A stretch of 64,000 nt of DNA from an uncultured Pseudomonas sp. (GTDB taxonomy: Bacteria > Pseudomonadota > Gammaproteobacteria > Pseudomonadales > Pseudomonadaceae): NCBI RefSeq assembly GCF_913774235.1, contig NZ_CAJYDW010000005.1, forward strand, positions 372,001 through 436,000, read 5' to 3'. The notes beneath the pieces were generated by a model that did no database searches, had not been told where the DNA came from, and worked only from the letters and a program-made list of their open reading frames with translations. A program made the position numbers and the translations under genes. Shown piece after piece: positions 45,016 through 54,416 of the stretch. Every line of letters begins with the position of its first letter. Within the stretch, counting starts at the first letter, position 1.

Positions 45016-45741
45016 TCAGACCTGCGCCATGCCACCGTCGACCGGCAGCTCGGCCCCGGTGATGAAGCTGCTTTGGTCGCTCACGAGAAACAGTGCGGCC
45101 GCGGCCACTTCATCGGCGCGAGCCATCCGGCCGAGCGGGATCAGCGTCGTCAGCCTCTCGCGAATCTCCGCGGACGCCGCCGCCATCATGGCGGTATCGG
45201 TCGGTCCCGGAGCCACCACGTTGACGCGGATATTGCGCGGCGCCAGCTCATTAGCCCAGGTCCGCGCGAAGGAGCGCACGGCGGCCTTGGTCGCGCCATA
45301 GACGCCATAGCCCTGGGTGCCGATGGTGGCGGCTATCGAGCCCACCAATACGACGGCGCCCCCGGCCGGCATGATCGCGGTCGCGGCTTGGGTGGCGAAC
45401 AGCAGCGTGCGGACGTTGAGATCGAAGGTCCGGTCGAAATGGTCTTCGCTGATGGCGTCGAGCGGGGCGAACTCGGAGAGGCCGGCGTTGACCGCCAGCA
45501 CGTCCACGCGCCCGGCTTCGCGCTGCACCGTCTCGAAGAAGGCCGAGAGTGCGGTCAAGTCGGAAGCGTCGACCTGGGCCTGACGCAGCCTGCCCGCACC
45601 GCACTCGACTTCACCCGCCTGGGCGCGACGACTGGTTGCGTACACGATGGCGCCTTCCGTTGCAAAGCGCTCTGCGATGGCACCGCCAATGCCGCCATGA
45701 CCACCGATCACGACGGCAATTTTTCCAGAAAGGTTGCTCAT
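45016..45741 (-). CDS. short-chain dehydrogenase/reductase
   Basis: 241 aa classical SDR. Cofactor motif GGHGGIGG near residue 14 (TGxxxGIG variant), SR at the end of strand 2 (ATSRR) favouring NADP(H), LAVNAG (~83), catalytic Ser-Tyr-Lys with VGSIAA and YGVYGATKAAV (~148-155), and a C-terminal GAELPVDGGMAQV. Substrate unknown. It diverges from an HxlR-type regulator that probably controls it in response to a reactive quinone, aldehyde or similar. Confidence 0.9.
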   Translation of the reverse strand: MSNLSGKIAVVIGGHGGIGGAIAERFATEGAIVYATSRRAQAGEVECGAGRLRQAQVDASDLTALSAFFETVQREAGRVDVLAVNAGLSEFAPLDAISEDHFDRTFDLNVRTLLFATQAATAIMPAGGAVVLVGSIAATIGTQGYGVYGATKAAVRSFARTWANELAPRNIRVNVVAPGPTDTAMMAAASAEIRERLTTLIPLGRMARADEVAAAALFLVSDQSSFITGAELPVDGGMAQV

Positions 45742-45789
45742 AAGTCCTCACGAGAGTGATGTGGATGACTCTGAGCGAAGGTATCATTC

Positions 45790-45833
45790 CTATATCTAAT
45801 CACAAGAACGCACCTGATGGTGCCTAGATATAG
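45790..45833. promoter_or_regulatory. inverted repeat in the SDR/HxlR divergent promoter
   Basis: CTATATCTA (45790-45798) and TAGATATAG (45825-45833) form a perfect 9-bp inverted repeat with 26 bases between, centred in the 104-base gap of two divergent genes; a likely pair of HxlR binding half-sites. Confidence 0.55.
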
Positions 45834-45845
45834 AGGCGTATACCC

Positions 45846-46238
45846 ATGGCCAAAGACGCGCTTGAGCTACCGCTGGATGTCAATGCGACGCGGCCTATCC
45901 TCGAACACATCGCCAACAAGTGGACGGTGCTGATCCTGAGCGTGCTCTGCACCCAGCCGGCGCGGTTCAATGACCTTAAACGTCGCCTCCACGGCATCAC
46001 GCATAAATCTCTGTCCGATGCCTTGAAGCGTTTGGAGCGCAACGGCCTGATCAGTCGCAAGGTGCTGCCGACGCAGCCGATCGGCGTCGAGTACACCATC
46101 ACCCCACTTGGCTGCTCGCTGCGTGAACCCTTTGCCGCCCTCTACGAGTGGTCCCTGGCCAACGGTGCCGCATTGGAAGAGGCGCAGCGTGCCTATGACC
46201 TGGTGAGAAAGCGCCATGAGCAGGAGGAAGAGGTCTAG
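45846..46238 (+). CDS. HxlR-family winged-helix regulator
   Basis: 130 aa. HxlR signature: PILEHIANKWTVLILSVLCTQPARFNDLKRRLHGITHKSLSDALKRLERNGLISRKVLPTQPIGVEYTITPLGCSL. No N-terminal cysteine of the HypR/YodB redox-sensing type is evident (the only Cys residues are in the middle and later parts), so the signal is unclear. It diverges from the SDR gene with an inverted repeat between. Confidence 0.92.
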   Translation: MAKDALELPLDVNATRPILEHIANKWTVLILSVLCTQPARFNDLKRRLHGITHKSLSDALKRLERNGLISRKVLPTQPIGVEYTITPLGCSLREPFAALYEWSLANGAALEEAQRAYDLVRKRHEQEEEV

Positions 46239-46388
46239 CCGCCGGATGATCTGGCCCCGGCTATCACCGGGCAGGTGAAGGGACAGGAGGGCCGTCCTGG
46301 ATCTCCTGGTCACAGGTGCTTGCTGGGCGTGACAGGGCTCAGGACAACCTGGCCAGGAGCTGAGGCGCCTGGCACTCGTGGCTGACCG

Positions 46389-47120
46389 CTACCGACTCAA
46401 CTCATAGACGCACATGTTCACCGTCGCCGCCAGATTCAGCGACTCGATGGCGCCCGAGCCTTCGATGGTGAAGGGCTGGGCGTTCAGGGCCGTGAGCTGC
46501 TCACGGGGTACGCCGCGGGCTTCGTTGCCGAAGAGGTAGCAGTCGAAGCTTTTGAACTCGGCTGACTGGAGGGGCGTGCCCTGCATGTCCAGGCAGGCGA
46601 GGCGCGGGAAGCGCGTCTGCAAACCGTCGAGTTCGACGTCGAGTTCCAGCGGGGTATGGAAGATGGCGCCCATGCTGGCGCGGACCACCTTGGGATTGTA
46701 GGGGTCGACGCTGCCGGGGCTGAGCAGGCAGCGAAAACCACCGAACCAGGCCAGGGTGCGTAGGATGGTGCCCAGGTTGCCGGGGTCTTGGATCTCGTGC
46801 AGGTAGACGGCGCGTTCGCCGGCACCGGTGATCGGTGCAGACGCCGTGGGCCCAGGCAGCGGTACCACCGCGAGGATGCCTTGCGGGGTCTTGGTATCGG
46901 CGAGCTGGGCCATCTGCCGGTCACTGATCAGGTGGGTCCGGAACGGACTCTGCCAGTGCTCGTAGGCGCTCGTCACATAGAGTTCCGACCGCTGCAGATG
47001 AGGATTTTGCAGAGTCGCCTTCTGCAGCTCCAACGCCAGGTGCTCGCCCTCCACCAGGAAGTGGCCGAATTCGGCGCGGTACTTCTTCTGGTGGAGCTTC
47101 TTGATGTCGTCGAGCTTCAT
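46389..47120 (-). CDS. TrmH/SpoU-family RNA 2'-O-methyltransferase
   Basis: 243 aa. N-terminal substrate-binding domain (HQKKYRAEFGHFLVEGEHLALELQKA) and C-terminal SPOUT knot: LHEIQDPGNLGTILRTLAWFGG (motif 1 with Asn/Arg), VVRASMGAIFHTPL, FGNEARGVP (motif 2) and IEGSGAIESLNLAATVNMCVYEL (motif 3). It methylates ribose in rRNA or tRNA; the exact site cannot be read from sequence. It overlaps the upstream FAD-dehydrogenase stop by one base. Confidence 0.92.
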   Translation of the reverse strand: MKLDDIKKLHQKKYRAEFGHFLVEGEHLALELQKATLQNPHLQRSELYVTSAYEHWQSPFRTHLISDRQMAQLADTKTPQGILAVVPLPGPTASAPITGAGERAVYLHEIQDPGNLGTILRTLAWFGGFRCLLSPGSVDPYNPKVVRASMGAIFHTPLELDVELDGLQTRFPRLACLDMQGTPLQSAEFKSFDCYLFGNEARGVPREQLTALNAQPFTIEGSGAIESLNLAATVNMCVYELSR

Positions 47121-48769
47121 CAGCCGGCGGCCCGGTCGAGCGGGGCGTTCAGCGCGTCGGCGTCGGCGAGCATCGACTTGGCCAGCGCCTCGGCCACCTT
47201 GATGCCGTCCACACCGGCGGACAGGATGCCGCCGGCATAGCCGGCGCCTTCACCGGCTGGGTAGAGGCCGCGCAGGTTCAGGCTCTGCAGGCTGTCGTTG
47301 TCGCGGGTGATGCGCACTGGCGAGGAGGTGCGGGTCTCGATGCCGGTGAGGATGGCGTCAGGGCGGTCGAAGCCGCGGATCTGCTTGCCGAAGGCGGGCA
47401 GGGCCTCACGAATGGCCTCGATGGCGTAGGCGGGCAGCGATGGCGCCAGGTCGCCCAGGCGCACACCGGGCTTGTAGGAGGGCTCGACGTCACCGAAGGC
47501 GGTGGAGGGCACGCCGCGAATGAAGTCGCCCACCAACTGGCCGGGCGCACAATAGTCGCTACCACCCAGCTCGTAGGCGCGCGATTCGAGACGCTCCTGC
47601 AACTCGACGCCGGCCAGCGGATCGCCGGGAAAGTCCTGTTCGGGATTGATGCCCACCACGATGCCGGAGTTGGCGTTGCGCTCGTTGCGCGAGTACTGGC
47701 TCATGCCGTTGGTGACGACCCGTCCCGGCTCCGAGGTGGCGGCCACCACGGTGCCGCCCGGGCACATGCAGAAGCTGTACACGGCGCGGCCATTCTTGGC
47801 GTGATGGACCACCTTGTAATCGGCGGCACCGAGTTCCGGGTGGCCGGCGTACTTGCCCAGCCGAGCCTCGTCGATCATGCCCTGGGGGTGTTCGATGCGG
47901 AAGCCGATAGCGAAGGGCTTGGCCTCGATGAAGACACCCTGGCGGTGCAGCATACGGAAGGTATCGCGGGAGCTGTGGCCCAGAGCCAGCACCACATGGC
48001 GGCTGTGCAGCGTTTCGCCATTGGCCAGCACCACGCCTTCGAGCTGGCCGTCGTCGATCAGCAGATCGGTCACCTTGCTCTCGAAACGGACTTCGCCGCC
48101 GAGGGCGATGATCTCCTCACGCATGGCTGCTACCACGCCGGTCAGGCGGAAGGTGCCGATGTGCGGCTTGCTGACGTAGAGGATTTCTTCCGGCGCACCG
48201 GCGCGGACGAACTCGTGCATCACCTTGCGGGCGTAGAACTTCGGGTCCTTGATCTGGCTGTAGAGCTTGCCGTCGGAAAACAGCCCGGCACCGCCTTCGC
48301 CGAATTGCACGTTGGATTCGGGCGTCAGCACCTTCTTGCGCCACAGCGCCCAGGTGTCCTTGGTGCGGCTGCGGACATCCTTGCCGCGCTCGAGCACGAT
48401 GGGCTTGAAGCCCATCTGGGCGAGCAGCAGGGCGGCGAACAGGCCGCAGGGGCCGAACCCTACGACCAGCGGGCGCTCGGTCAGAGTGGCCGGGGCCTGG
48501 CCGACCGGGTAGTAGCCGGTGTCCGGCGCCGGGCGGACCTGCAGGTCGTTGGCGAAGCGCGCCAGCACCGCCGCCTCGTCGCGCACTTCCAGGTCGATGA
48601 TGTAGATGAACAGGATGACGCTGTTCTTCTTGCGCGCATCGTAGCTGCGCTTGAACACGGTGAAGTCGAGCAGATCGGCGTCGCGCAGGTTCAGGCGACT
48701 GACGATGGCCTGGCGCAGCTCGGCGGGAGTATGGTCGAGCGGCAGGGACAGTTCGTTGATGCGAATCAT
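47120..48769 (-). CDS. FAD-dependent dehydrogenase of the BC026-like family
   Basis: 549 aa. N-terminal ~75-residue ferredoxin-like domain (IRINELSLPLDHTPAELRQAIVSRLNL), then Rossmann FAD domain (PLVVGFGPCGLFAALLLAQMG, ~97) and SNVQFGEGGAGLFSDGKLYSQIKDP (~150), VVAATSEPGRVVTNGMSQYSRNERNANSGIVVGI (~345), and a C-terminal GLYPAGEGAGYAGGILSAGVDGIKVAEAL. These are hallmarks of a widespread but uncharacterised flavoprotein family. The ATG at MIRINEL is chosen over one ten codons earlier because homology starts there. Confidence 0.9.
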   Translation of the reverse strand: MIRINELSLPLDHTPAELRQAIVSRLNLRDADLLDFTVFKRSYDARKKNSVILFIYIIDLEVRDEAAVLARFANDLQVRPAPDTGYYPVGQAPATLTERPLVVGFGPCGLFAALLLAQMGFKPIVLERGKDVRSRTKDTWALWRKKVLTPESNVQFGEGGAGLFSDGKLYSQIKDPKFYARKVMHEFVRAGAPEEILYVSKPHIGTFRLTGVVAAMREEIIALGGEVRFESKVTDLLIDDGQLEGVVLANGETLHSRHVVLALGHSSRDTFRMLHRQGVFIEAKPFAIGFRIEHPQGMIDEARLGKYAGHPELGAADYKVVHHAKNGRAVYSFCMCPGGTVVAATSEPGRVVTNGMSQYSRNERNANSGIVVGINPEQDFPGDPLAGVELQERLESRAYELGGSDYCAPGQLVGDFIRGVPSTAFGDVEPSYKPGVRLGDLAPSLPAYAIEAIREALPAFGKQIRGFDRPDAILTGIETRTSSPVRITRDNDSLQSLNLRGLYPAGEGAGYAGGILSAGVDGIKVAEALAKSMLADADALNAPLDRAAG

Positions 48770-49013
48770 GACAAAGATCCTGGCCGGTGACTCCGGCAAA
48801 GGAAGGGACGAGGAGGGGTAGGGCGGCGATTGTACCCGCCGGCCCCGGCGCTGTCAGGCCGAGGCGATGGGTGCTCGCGCGGGCCGTCCAGCGGTCGCCC
48901 TGGCGATCGCAGATTCGTCCCTGGCCGTTATCGGCTTATAATCGCCGCCACTTTGCGGCCGGCCAGACTTGGCGTGCGGCCGCTTCTCAGCGATTTTCCG
49001 TGGTAGCTCCAAC

Positions 49014-49634
49014 ATGAAAAGATCCAAAAGCAGCCGGCGCTGGCTGGATGAACACGTCAACGATCCCTTCGTCAAACGCGCTCAGAAAGACGGACTGCGC
49101 TCGCGCTCCAGCTACAAGCTGATCGAGCTCAACGAGAAGGACAAGCTGATCCGCCCCGGCATGCTGGTCATGGACCTGGGCTCGGCGCCCGGTGGCTGGT
49201 CGCAGGTGGCCGGTGGCATCGTCGGCGACCAGGGCCGGGTGGTGGCGACCGACATCCTGCCCATGGGCGCGCTGGACAATGTCGACTTCGTCCAGGGCGA
49301 CTTCACCGATGATGCCGTCTTCCAGAAGATCCTCGGCGTGCTCGATGGCCGCAAGCCCGATCTGATCGTCTCCGACATCGCGCCCAACATCAGCGGCGTC
49401 GCGGCCGCCGACCAGGCCGCCGCCATGTACCTGGTGGAACTGACCCTCGACATGGTGCGCCAGGTGCTCAAGCCGGGCGGCAACTACGTGGTCAAGGTCT
49501 TCCAGGGCGAAGGCTCCGACGTCTTCCTCAAGGACGTGCGCACCTCCTTCGAGAAGGTTTCGATCCGCAAGCCCGAAGCCTCGCGCCCGCGTTCGCGTGA
49601 GGTCTATCTGGTAGGCAAGGGCTTCAAGGGCTAG
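49014..49634 (+). CDS. rlmE: 23S rRNA (U2552) 2'-O-methyltransferase RlmE
   Basis: 206 aa. SAM-dependent methyltransferase acting on 50S helix 92. Catalytic tetrad K35-D121-K161-E196 matches E. coli K38-D124-K164-E199; SAM motif [17 protein letters not shown] (~53). The ATG at [19 protein letters not shown] matches the family. Unusual context: yhbY is not upstream and ftsH does not follow, although rlmE-ftsH linkage is typical of gamma-proteobacteria; a decayed insertion element sits exactly at its stop codon. It may be a displaced gene or a second copy. Confidence 0.93.
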   Translation: MKRSKSSRRWLDEHVNDPFVKRAQKDGLRSRSSYKLIELNEKDKLIRPGMLVMDLGSAPGGWSQVAGGIVGDQGRVVATDILPMGALDNVDFVQGDFTDDAVFQKILGVLDGRKPDLIVSDIAPNISGVAAADQAAAMYLVELTLDMVRQVLKPGGNYVVKVFQGEGSDVFLKDVRTSFEKVSIRKPEASRPRSREVYLVGKGFKG

Positions 49635-49684
49635 GCTCCGTACGAAAAATGCCTGCGCTCGGCGACTTTTCGTACAGAACCTAG
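49631..49684. mobile_element. 46-bp insertion-sequence relic (IS5-like ends) with CTAG target duplication
   Basis: GCTCCGTACGAAAA (49635-49648) and TTTTCGTACAGAAC (49667-49680) are inverted repeats matching at 12 of 14 positions. They are flanked on both sides by CTAG (49631-49634 and 49681-49684), the type of 4-bp duplication made by IS5-family elements. The left CTAG contains the TAG stop of rlmE. Only 18 bases remain between the repeats, so it is a deletion relic or tiny MITE. Confidence 0.75.
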
Positions 49685-50060
49685 ATCGACCCTGGCATCA
49701 GGCGGGCCTGTTGGATGGTCCGCTGGTGATTGCGCGCCACGGGCTTAGCCAGTCCCCGCCTCCGGCGAAACCCTCATCCGTCATTAATCCCTACCGCTAC
49801 CCGCTGACGATCTGCACCGCCAAGTCGGGCTGCGTGCAGTGCAGCGTCGCACCTTCAAGGCCGTTCATGCCGCAATCGAGCGGAAAGGCTGCTTAGCCAG
49901 GGCCTGAATCGGCTGACTCAGCTGTTTATCGACGTCCCACAACTGTGAGCCGATGTGTCCGTCGAGAGTTAATTCCTGAGCGACTGCTAGGGTTTCCTAT
50001 TCATCTGCGCTCTTGCAGTGGTTATGGCGATCTTGGGCCGAAGCGCAGGGAGCTGGATAG
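49685..50060. other. gene-free stretch after the relic
   Basis: About 375 bases without a convincing gene. Short frames exist (e.g. 49711-49896) but have no ribosome site and no recognisable product; it may be the eroded remains of an inserted element or of the normal downstream gene. Confidence 0.5.
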
Positions 50061-50432
50061 ATGGATGTGTATGTGTTCGAGACGGCCAGACGATTGCTGA
50101 CGACTATCTACGGGGCCTTGTATGAGATGGAAAGCGGACATGGCTTCAGATGCGTAAAAGCCGAGCGAGGACAGATCTTTCTGTACCGGCCCGTTGCGGG
50201 TCTGGCCGATGGGAATCTGGGTGAAATTGCCTTTGAAGTCGAATCCCATGCCAGGAGAGCGGGTCGGGGAATCGTTGAAACCAGAGCCTTTTTCAAGCAG
50301 CTGAAGCTCGAAAACGGACATGCCACCGAACGCGACAGACGCTATGACTGGCCGCGGATCGGCTTTTCTGAAAAGGCAGAGGTCAACCTCATAGTGCTGC
50401 GACTGCAGGAGTTTCTCGGCCTGCAGCGTTGA
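50061..50432 (+). CDS. orphan small protein, unknown
   Basis: 123 aa (MDVYVFETARRLLTTIYGALYEMESGHGFRCVKAERG...). Balanced composition, predicted mixed helix/strand, no signal or membrane segment. AGGGAG lies about 11 bases before the ATG. The base composition is milder than the surrounding genes, and it sits next to an insertion relic, so it may be acquired. No family is recognised; an overlapping minus-strand frame (50022-50519) is less protein-like. Confidence 0.6.
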   Translation: MDVYVFETARRLLTTIYGALYEMESGHGFRCVKAERGQIFLYRPVAGLADGNLGEIAFEVESHARRAGRGIVETRAFFKQLKLENGHATERDRRYDWPRIGFSEKAEVNLIVLRLQEFLGLQR

Positions 50433-50593
50433 AGCGTCCAGCGTCGCTTTCTGTGTGCGAGGTCGGTGCTGCGCGTCTGGCCTGTCTGGCGGTACCTGCC
50501 CCCCGGGGATCGACTTCATCCAGGACGATCAGGTTAGGCGCCGTCCAGCCTGGCGCGGACACAGCCTTCCATGTCCAACAGCCCACTGCTTTT

Positions 50594-50626
50594 CCAGCCC
50601 CCTGCAGCTGATCCGCAGCGGGCTGG
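50594..50626. terminator. hairpin between convergent genes
   Basis: CCAGCCC (50594-50600) pairs with GGGCTGG (50620-50626), extended inward by CTGC/GCAG after one mismatch. It lies just past cheW (minus) and 160 bases past the orphan gene; T-richness is seen only upstream (TTTT before 50594), favouring use on the minus strand. Confidence 0.5.
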
Positions 50627-50638
50627 CATGAGGCCGGC

Positions 50639-51109
50639 TCAGGCCGCCGACGCCGCGGCGAGCAGGGCGTGATCGTCCTCGCCCAGGACCCGCTCCATGT
50701 CGAGCAGAATGACGAAACCCGCCTCGTGCCTGGTCATGCCCGCGATATAGTCGGTGCGGATCGAGGCGCCGAAGCGCGGCGCCGGCTCGATGTCGTCGGC
50801 GGCGATCTCCAGCACCTCGCAGACGGCATCGACGACGATGCCGAACAGTTGGGGACTGCCGTGGACCCGGGTTTCCAGGACCACGATGCAGCTGCGCCTC
50901 GAGGTCTCGGTCACCTGGTCGTAAAAGCGCACGCCCAGGTCCATCACCGGCACGGCGGCGTCACGCAGGTTGATGACGCCGCGTAGCGCGGGCGGCAGCA
51001 GGGGGATCGTCGTGACCGCGCCATACTCGATGATTTCCCGCACGCAGCCGGTATTGACCCCATAGCGCTCGTCGCCTAGCTGAAAGATGAGGAACTGTCG
51101 GGAGAGCAT
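50639..51109 (-). CDS. CheW-like chemotaxis coupling protein
   Basis: 156 aa. CheW fold: FLIFQLGDERYGVNTGCVREIIEYGAVTTIPLLPPALRGVINLRDAAVPVMDLGVRF, VVLETRVHGSPQLFGIVVDAVCEVLEI and FVILLDMERVL. It couples chemoreceptors to CheA. The start overlaps the chemoreceptor stop by one base (TGATG), so it is likely dedicated to that receptor; no cheA or cheY is in the window. Confidence 0.93.
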   Translation of the reverse strand: MLSRQFLIFQLGDERYGVNTGCVREIIEYGAVTTIPLLPPALRGVINLRDAAVPVMDLGVRFYDQVTETSRRSCIVVLETRVHGSPQLFGIVVDAVCEVLEIAADDIEPAPRFGASIRTDYIAGMTRHEAGFVILLDMERVLGEDDHALLAAASAA

Positions 51110-52767
51110 CAGGCGTGCTCCTCGAAACGAGCGAAGCCGGCGGGTACGCCACCCAGGGGCGCACGGCGGCTGCCGTCGAGCAGCGCCGAGGCGCGTTCGG
51201 CCAGCCCCGGACCCGACCGGGTGGGTGCCGGCGTTGCCGTCCGCGGCGTGGCCGAGGCGCTGCTCAGCGTGAAGAACTCCATCAGTTGCTGGAGCTGCTC
51301 GGCCTGGCTGCTCATTTCTTCCGCGGTACCGGCCAACTCCTCGGAGGCCGACGCATTCTGCTGGGTGACCTGGCTCAGCTGCAGCATGGCGCTATTGATC
51401 TGCTCGACGCCGGAACTCTGCTCTTCCGAGGCGGAGGTGATCTCCTGCACCAGGTCGGAGGTCTTGCTGATGGAGGGCACCATCGCGTCCAGCAGCGCGC
51501 CGGCCCGCTCGGCCAGGGCCACGCTGCCCTGGGCCACGGTACTGATCTCCTGGGCGGCCACCTGGCTGCGCTCAGCCAGCTTGCGTACCTCGGAGGCCAC
51601 CACGGCGAAGCCCTTGCCATGTTCGCCGGCACGGGCGGCCTCGATGGCGGCGTTCAGGGCCAGCAGATTGGTCTGGTAGGCGATGTCGTCGATGATGCCG
51701 ATCTTGGCGGCGATGGTCTTCATGGCGACCAGGGTGTCGCGTACCGCCTGGCCACCCTCGTTCGCCTCGCGATTGGCCTTGCCCGCCATACCGTCGGTGA
51801 CCTTGGCGTTCTCGGTGTTCTGGGCGATGGACGCCGACATCTGCTCGACGCTGGCGCTGGTCTCTTCCACGGATGCCGCCTGCTCGGTGCTCGCCTGGCT
51901 GATGCTCTGGGCCGTGGCCGAGATCTCTTCGGAAGCGCTGGCCAGGCCATCGGAGGCGCTGCGCACGTCACTGATGATCTGCGCCAGGCGTTGGCTCATG
52001 CCATCCATGGCGCGCAGCAGCGAGGCGGTTTCGTCGCGGCCTTCGGCCTGGATGCGCTGGGTGAGGTCACCGGCGGCCAGGCGATCGGCGACATCCACGG
52101 CCGCGCGCAGCGGCCGGGTGATGCTGCGACTCATTAGGAAGCCCAGAAGCACACCGAAGGCCACACCGATGGCGATGATGCCGATCAGCATCACCCGGCT
52201 GCGGGCATAGAGCTGGTCGGTAAGATCGTTGGCATCGCTGGCGTTCTGTTCCTTGCGCTTGGACAGCTCGCTCATCAGCGTACCGACCTGGTCGCCGTAA
52301 CGGCGCACGCTGACCAACTGGGCGTCCAGCTCGGGATCGGCCGCGCGCAGGGCTCTATCGCTGGCGATCGCCATGGCCTTGTCCAACTGGGTGGTATAGC
52401 TGGTGAGCAACTCGTCGATCTGACGGAAATTGGTCGCCGAGGCTTCGCTGGCGAACAGCGGGCGAGCCTTGGCCAGGTTTTCCCGCACGTTGGCGAGGCC
52501 CAGCTTGACCTCCGCCTGGGCGTGGCTGCGGTCTTCATCGGAGGTCGCCAGCAGGTAGTTGCTGCGGGCGCGGCCGATGAAGACGAGGTTGAGATTGGCC
52601 TCCTTGATGTAGGACAGCCCGAGCAACTCACGCTGGTAAAGCTGGGTCGCCAGGTCGTTGATCTGGCCGCTGTTGTTAAGGCCCACCACCCCGACGACCA
52701 GGCTGATGGCCGCGACGGCGATGAAAGAGACGATGAGGCGGGTGCCGATCCGGAAATTCTTGAACAT
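51109..52767 (-). CDS. methyl-accepting chemotaxis protein with 4-helix-bundle sensor
   Basis: 552 aa. TM1 ~10-30; periplasmic four-helix bundle ~35-190 (4HB_MCP type: [44 protein letters not shown]); TM2 ~193-212; HAMP; signalling domain with [44 protein letters not shown] Pro/Ala C-terminal tail ends in GFARFEEHA rather than a CheR-binding xWxxF pentapeptide. The ATG has GCAGGAGC 6 bases upstream; longer frames are non-coding. Ligand not identifiable. Confidence 0.93.
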   Translation of the reverse strand: MFKNFRIGTRLIVSFIAVAAISLVVGVVGLNNSGQINDLATQLYQRELLGLSYIKEANLNLVFIGRARSNYLLATSDEDRSHAQAEVKLGLANVRENLAKARPLFASEASATNFRQIDELLTSYTTQLDKAMAIASDRALRAADPELDAQLVSVRRYGDQVGTLMSELSKRKEQNASDANDLTDQLYARSRVMLIGIIAIGVAFGVLLGFLMSRSITRPLRAAVDVADRLAAGDLTQRIQAEGRDETASLLRAMDGMSQRLAQIISDVRSASDGLASASEEISATAQSISQASTEQAASVEETSASVEQMSASIAQNTENAKVTDGMAGKANREANEGGQAVRDTLVAMKTIAAKIGIIDDIAYQTNLLALNAAIEAARAGEHGKGFAVVASEVRKLAERSQVAAQEISTVAQGSVALAERAGALLDAMVPSISKTSDLVQEITSASEEQSSGVEQINSAMLQLSQVTQQNASASEELAGTAEEMSSQAEQLQQLMEFFTLSSASATPRTATPAPTRSGPGLAERASALLDGSRRAPLGGVPAGFARFEEHA

Positions 52768-53595
52768 CTTGAGCTCCTGCTGAAATGGCTGGCGACAACG
52801 GCGAGCCAAGGTCGACGACGGGATAGTGGCGTCAATAGTCAGTCTTTCGGAGCGAAAACAGGGAAATTTATAGTGGCATAACGCCATATCATTAAATAAA
52901 AACAGTTGCTGTAGTTAGCGTTCGCGATATTCCGATAATGGTTCTCGCGATAACTTGGTAAGGGGAGGAAGTTGCCTGGCGTTTCGATTTTCCGATAAGG
53001 CAGATGATCGCTAGCAGCCGCTGTCAGCATTAAGCGAAACGGAAACTGGGCCCTTGCCAGTTGAGATCGGTAGATCACGGAATCCAACGTCGGCGACTGC
53101 CGCTTCCTTCAGCGAAGCGCCGTCTGGCGAGCCTTGGCGCCGGTTTTGACGCATGCAGCGCGCGCTGACTTGGGGTGACACAGAGGGCAGGAATACACCG
53201 GGCTCGATAATGGGGCGCAAGTTTTCTCAGGCGGTTAAGTTGCAGGAGAGAGCCTATTAAATATTTTCGTGATTGATAGGGTGCAGTCCATTGTGCAGTG
53301 TTTATTCGTTGGCTATTTAATGGTGCTCGGGAGCCGGAGTGGCCCGTCCTTGAGGGGTTCGGTAATTAACCGAAGCGGCTTTTCAAAAGAGGATCAATTA
53401 TGTTTTCCCGCGTCAGATAGTGGGTGCATAGTTGTTCATCATGAAGGCAATGACGCGCGCCTTTGAACCCACCTCGATCTTCTCCGGTCGGGGCCAATGC
53501 CAGGCCGCCGTGCCGATACGGTTGCCAGGGGCCGTTCAGCAAGCGTCTTGCGTGCGGCAACTGACCTTGCCCCTCTCACCAGCAGGGGAACCTCC
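52768..53595. other. 828-base AT-richer intergenic region
   Basis: No gene that I can support. The part before the chemoreceptor (52850-53000) is AT-rich and must hold its promoter; I looked for a flagellar sigma-28 pattern on the minus strand and found none. A small hairpin TTCGGT-aatta-ACCGAA lies near 53358-53375. Short frames such as 53269-53466 lack protein-like composition. Confidence 0.5.
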
Positions 53596-54345
53596 TCAGT
53601 GCAGGGTTTCGTCCAGCAGGTTCTTGAACAGGGCAGTCTGGGGCCTGGCTGTCCGGGGAATGTCGGCCTGGTCGAACCAGCTCGCATCGGCTTCCGGGTG
53701 CGGTCCGCTCAGGGCGACCACACCCTGGCCGAAGGCGTAGCGGGCCGCGGCGATATCACCGTTGGCATAGGTCGCCAGCGCGTGAAAGCCAGGCGCATGA
53801 CTGGGTGGCAGATAGGGGCCGTCCTGGTAGAAGACGTGGTCATCGTGCCCCGCCCAGCGAACGGCGACCGCGGTGTCGTCGATGGTGGTCACGGGAAAGC
53901 CGGGTCGGCCCACCTCGGAGTCCAGCTCCTCGGGAATCAGCGCGAGGTTGTTGGCATCGGCCAGATAGGCGCCCATGCAGAGTCCCAGGTAGCGACCACC
54001 GTTGGCGACGTAGTCGCGTAGCGCGGTGGCCCGCGCATCCCCCAGGCTGTTCAGCGCGGCGGGAATGTCCTGGCCACCGCCCGGCTGCACATAGAGTGCA
54101 TAACGGTGCAGGGTGGCGGGGGTGATGTCGATGGCTTCCTGCGGGCCGATGAAGTCCACCCGGTAGCGGGGATCCAGGTGTTCGATCGCGGTGCGAACCG
54201 TTTCGGAGCAGTCATCACAACCGGCCGGCCCGCGATAGACGGCCACCGCTACGGTGGGCAGCGGTTCGGCATAGGCGAGACGCATCAGGCCTGCCAGGCC
54301 AAGCGCGGCGATCAGGGCACCGCGTATTCGAGTGGAATCTTTCAT
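53596..54345 (-). CDS. secreted BPL-N-domain protein (class I glutamine-amidotransferase-like)
   Basis: 249 aa with a signal peptide (MKDSTRIRGALIAALGLAGLMRLAYA/EP). Residues ~28-210 form the BPL-N (biotin-protein-ligase N-terminal) flavodoxin-like fold: VAVYRGPAGCDDCSETVRTAIEHL, YALYVQPGGGQD, and a nucleophile-elbow-like GRYLGLCMGAYLA with Cys123; FGQGVVALSGPHPEAD supplies the His-containing region. Exported and of unknown function in this family; the intact Cys/His pair suggests an enzyme. Confidence 0.82.
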   Translation of the reverse strand: MKDSTRIRGALIAALGLAGLMRLAYAEPLPTVAVAVYRGPAGCDDCSETVRTAIEHLDPRYRVDFIGPQEAIDITPATLHRYALYVQPGGGQDIPAALNSLGDARATALRDYVANGGRYLGLCMGAYLADANNLALIPEELDSEVGRPGFPVTTIDDTAVAVRWAGHDDHVFYQDGPYLPPSHAPGFHALATYANGDIAAARYAFGQGVVALSGPHPEADASWFDQADIPRTARPQTALFKNLLDETLH

Positions 54346-54416
54346 CGGGAAACTCTTCGGTCACCAGCAGGGGCGCTTCAGCATACGTAATGCAGTACCT
54401 GGGTGTTGAGGTTGGA

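Noticed and set aside
52850-53010. sigma-28 (flagellar) promoter before the chemoreceptor
   Set aside because: CCGATAA strings occur but on the plus strand and without the -35 element; nothing fitting on the minus strand.
53269-53466. 65-aa frame in the 53-kb gap
   Set aside because: Non-ATG start, no ribosome site, no protein-like pattern.
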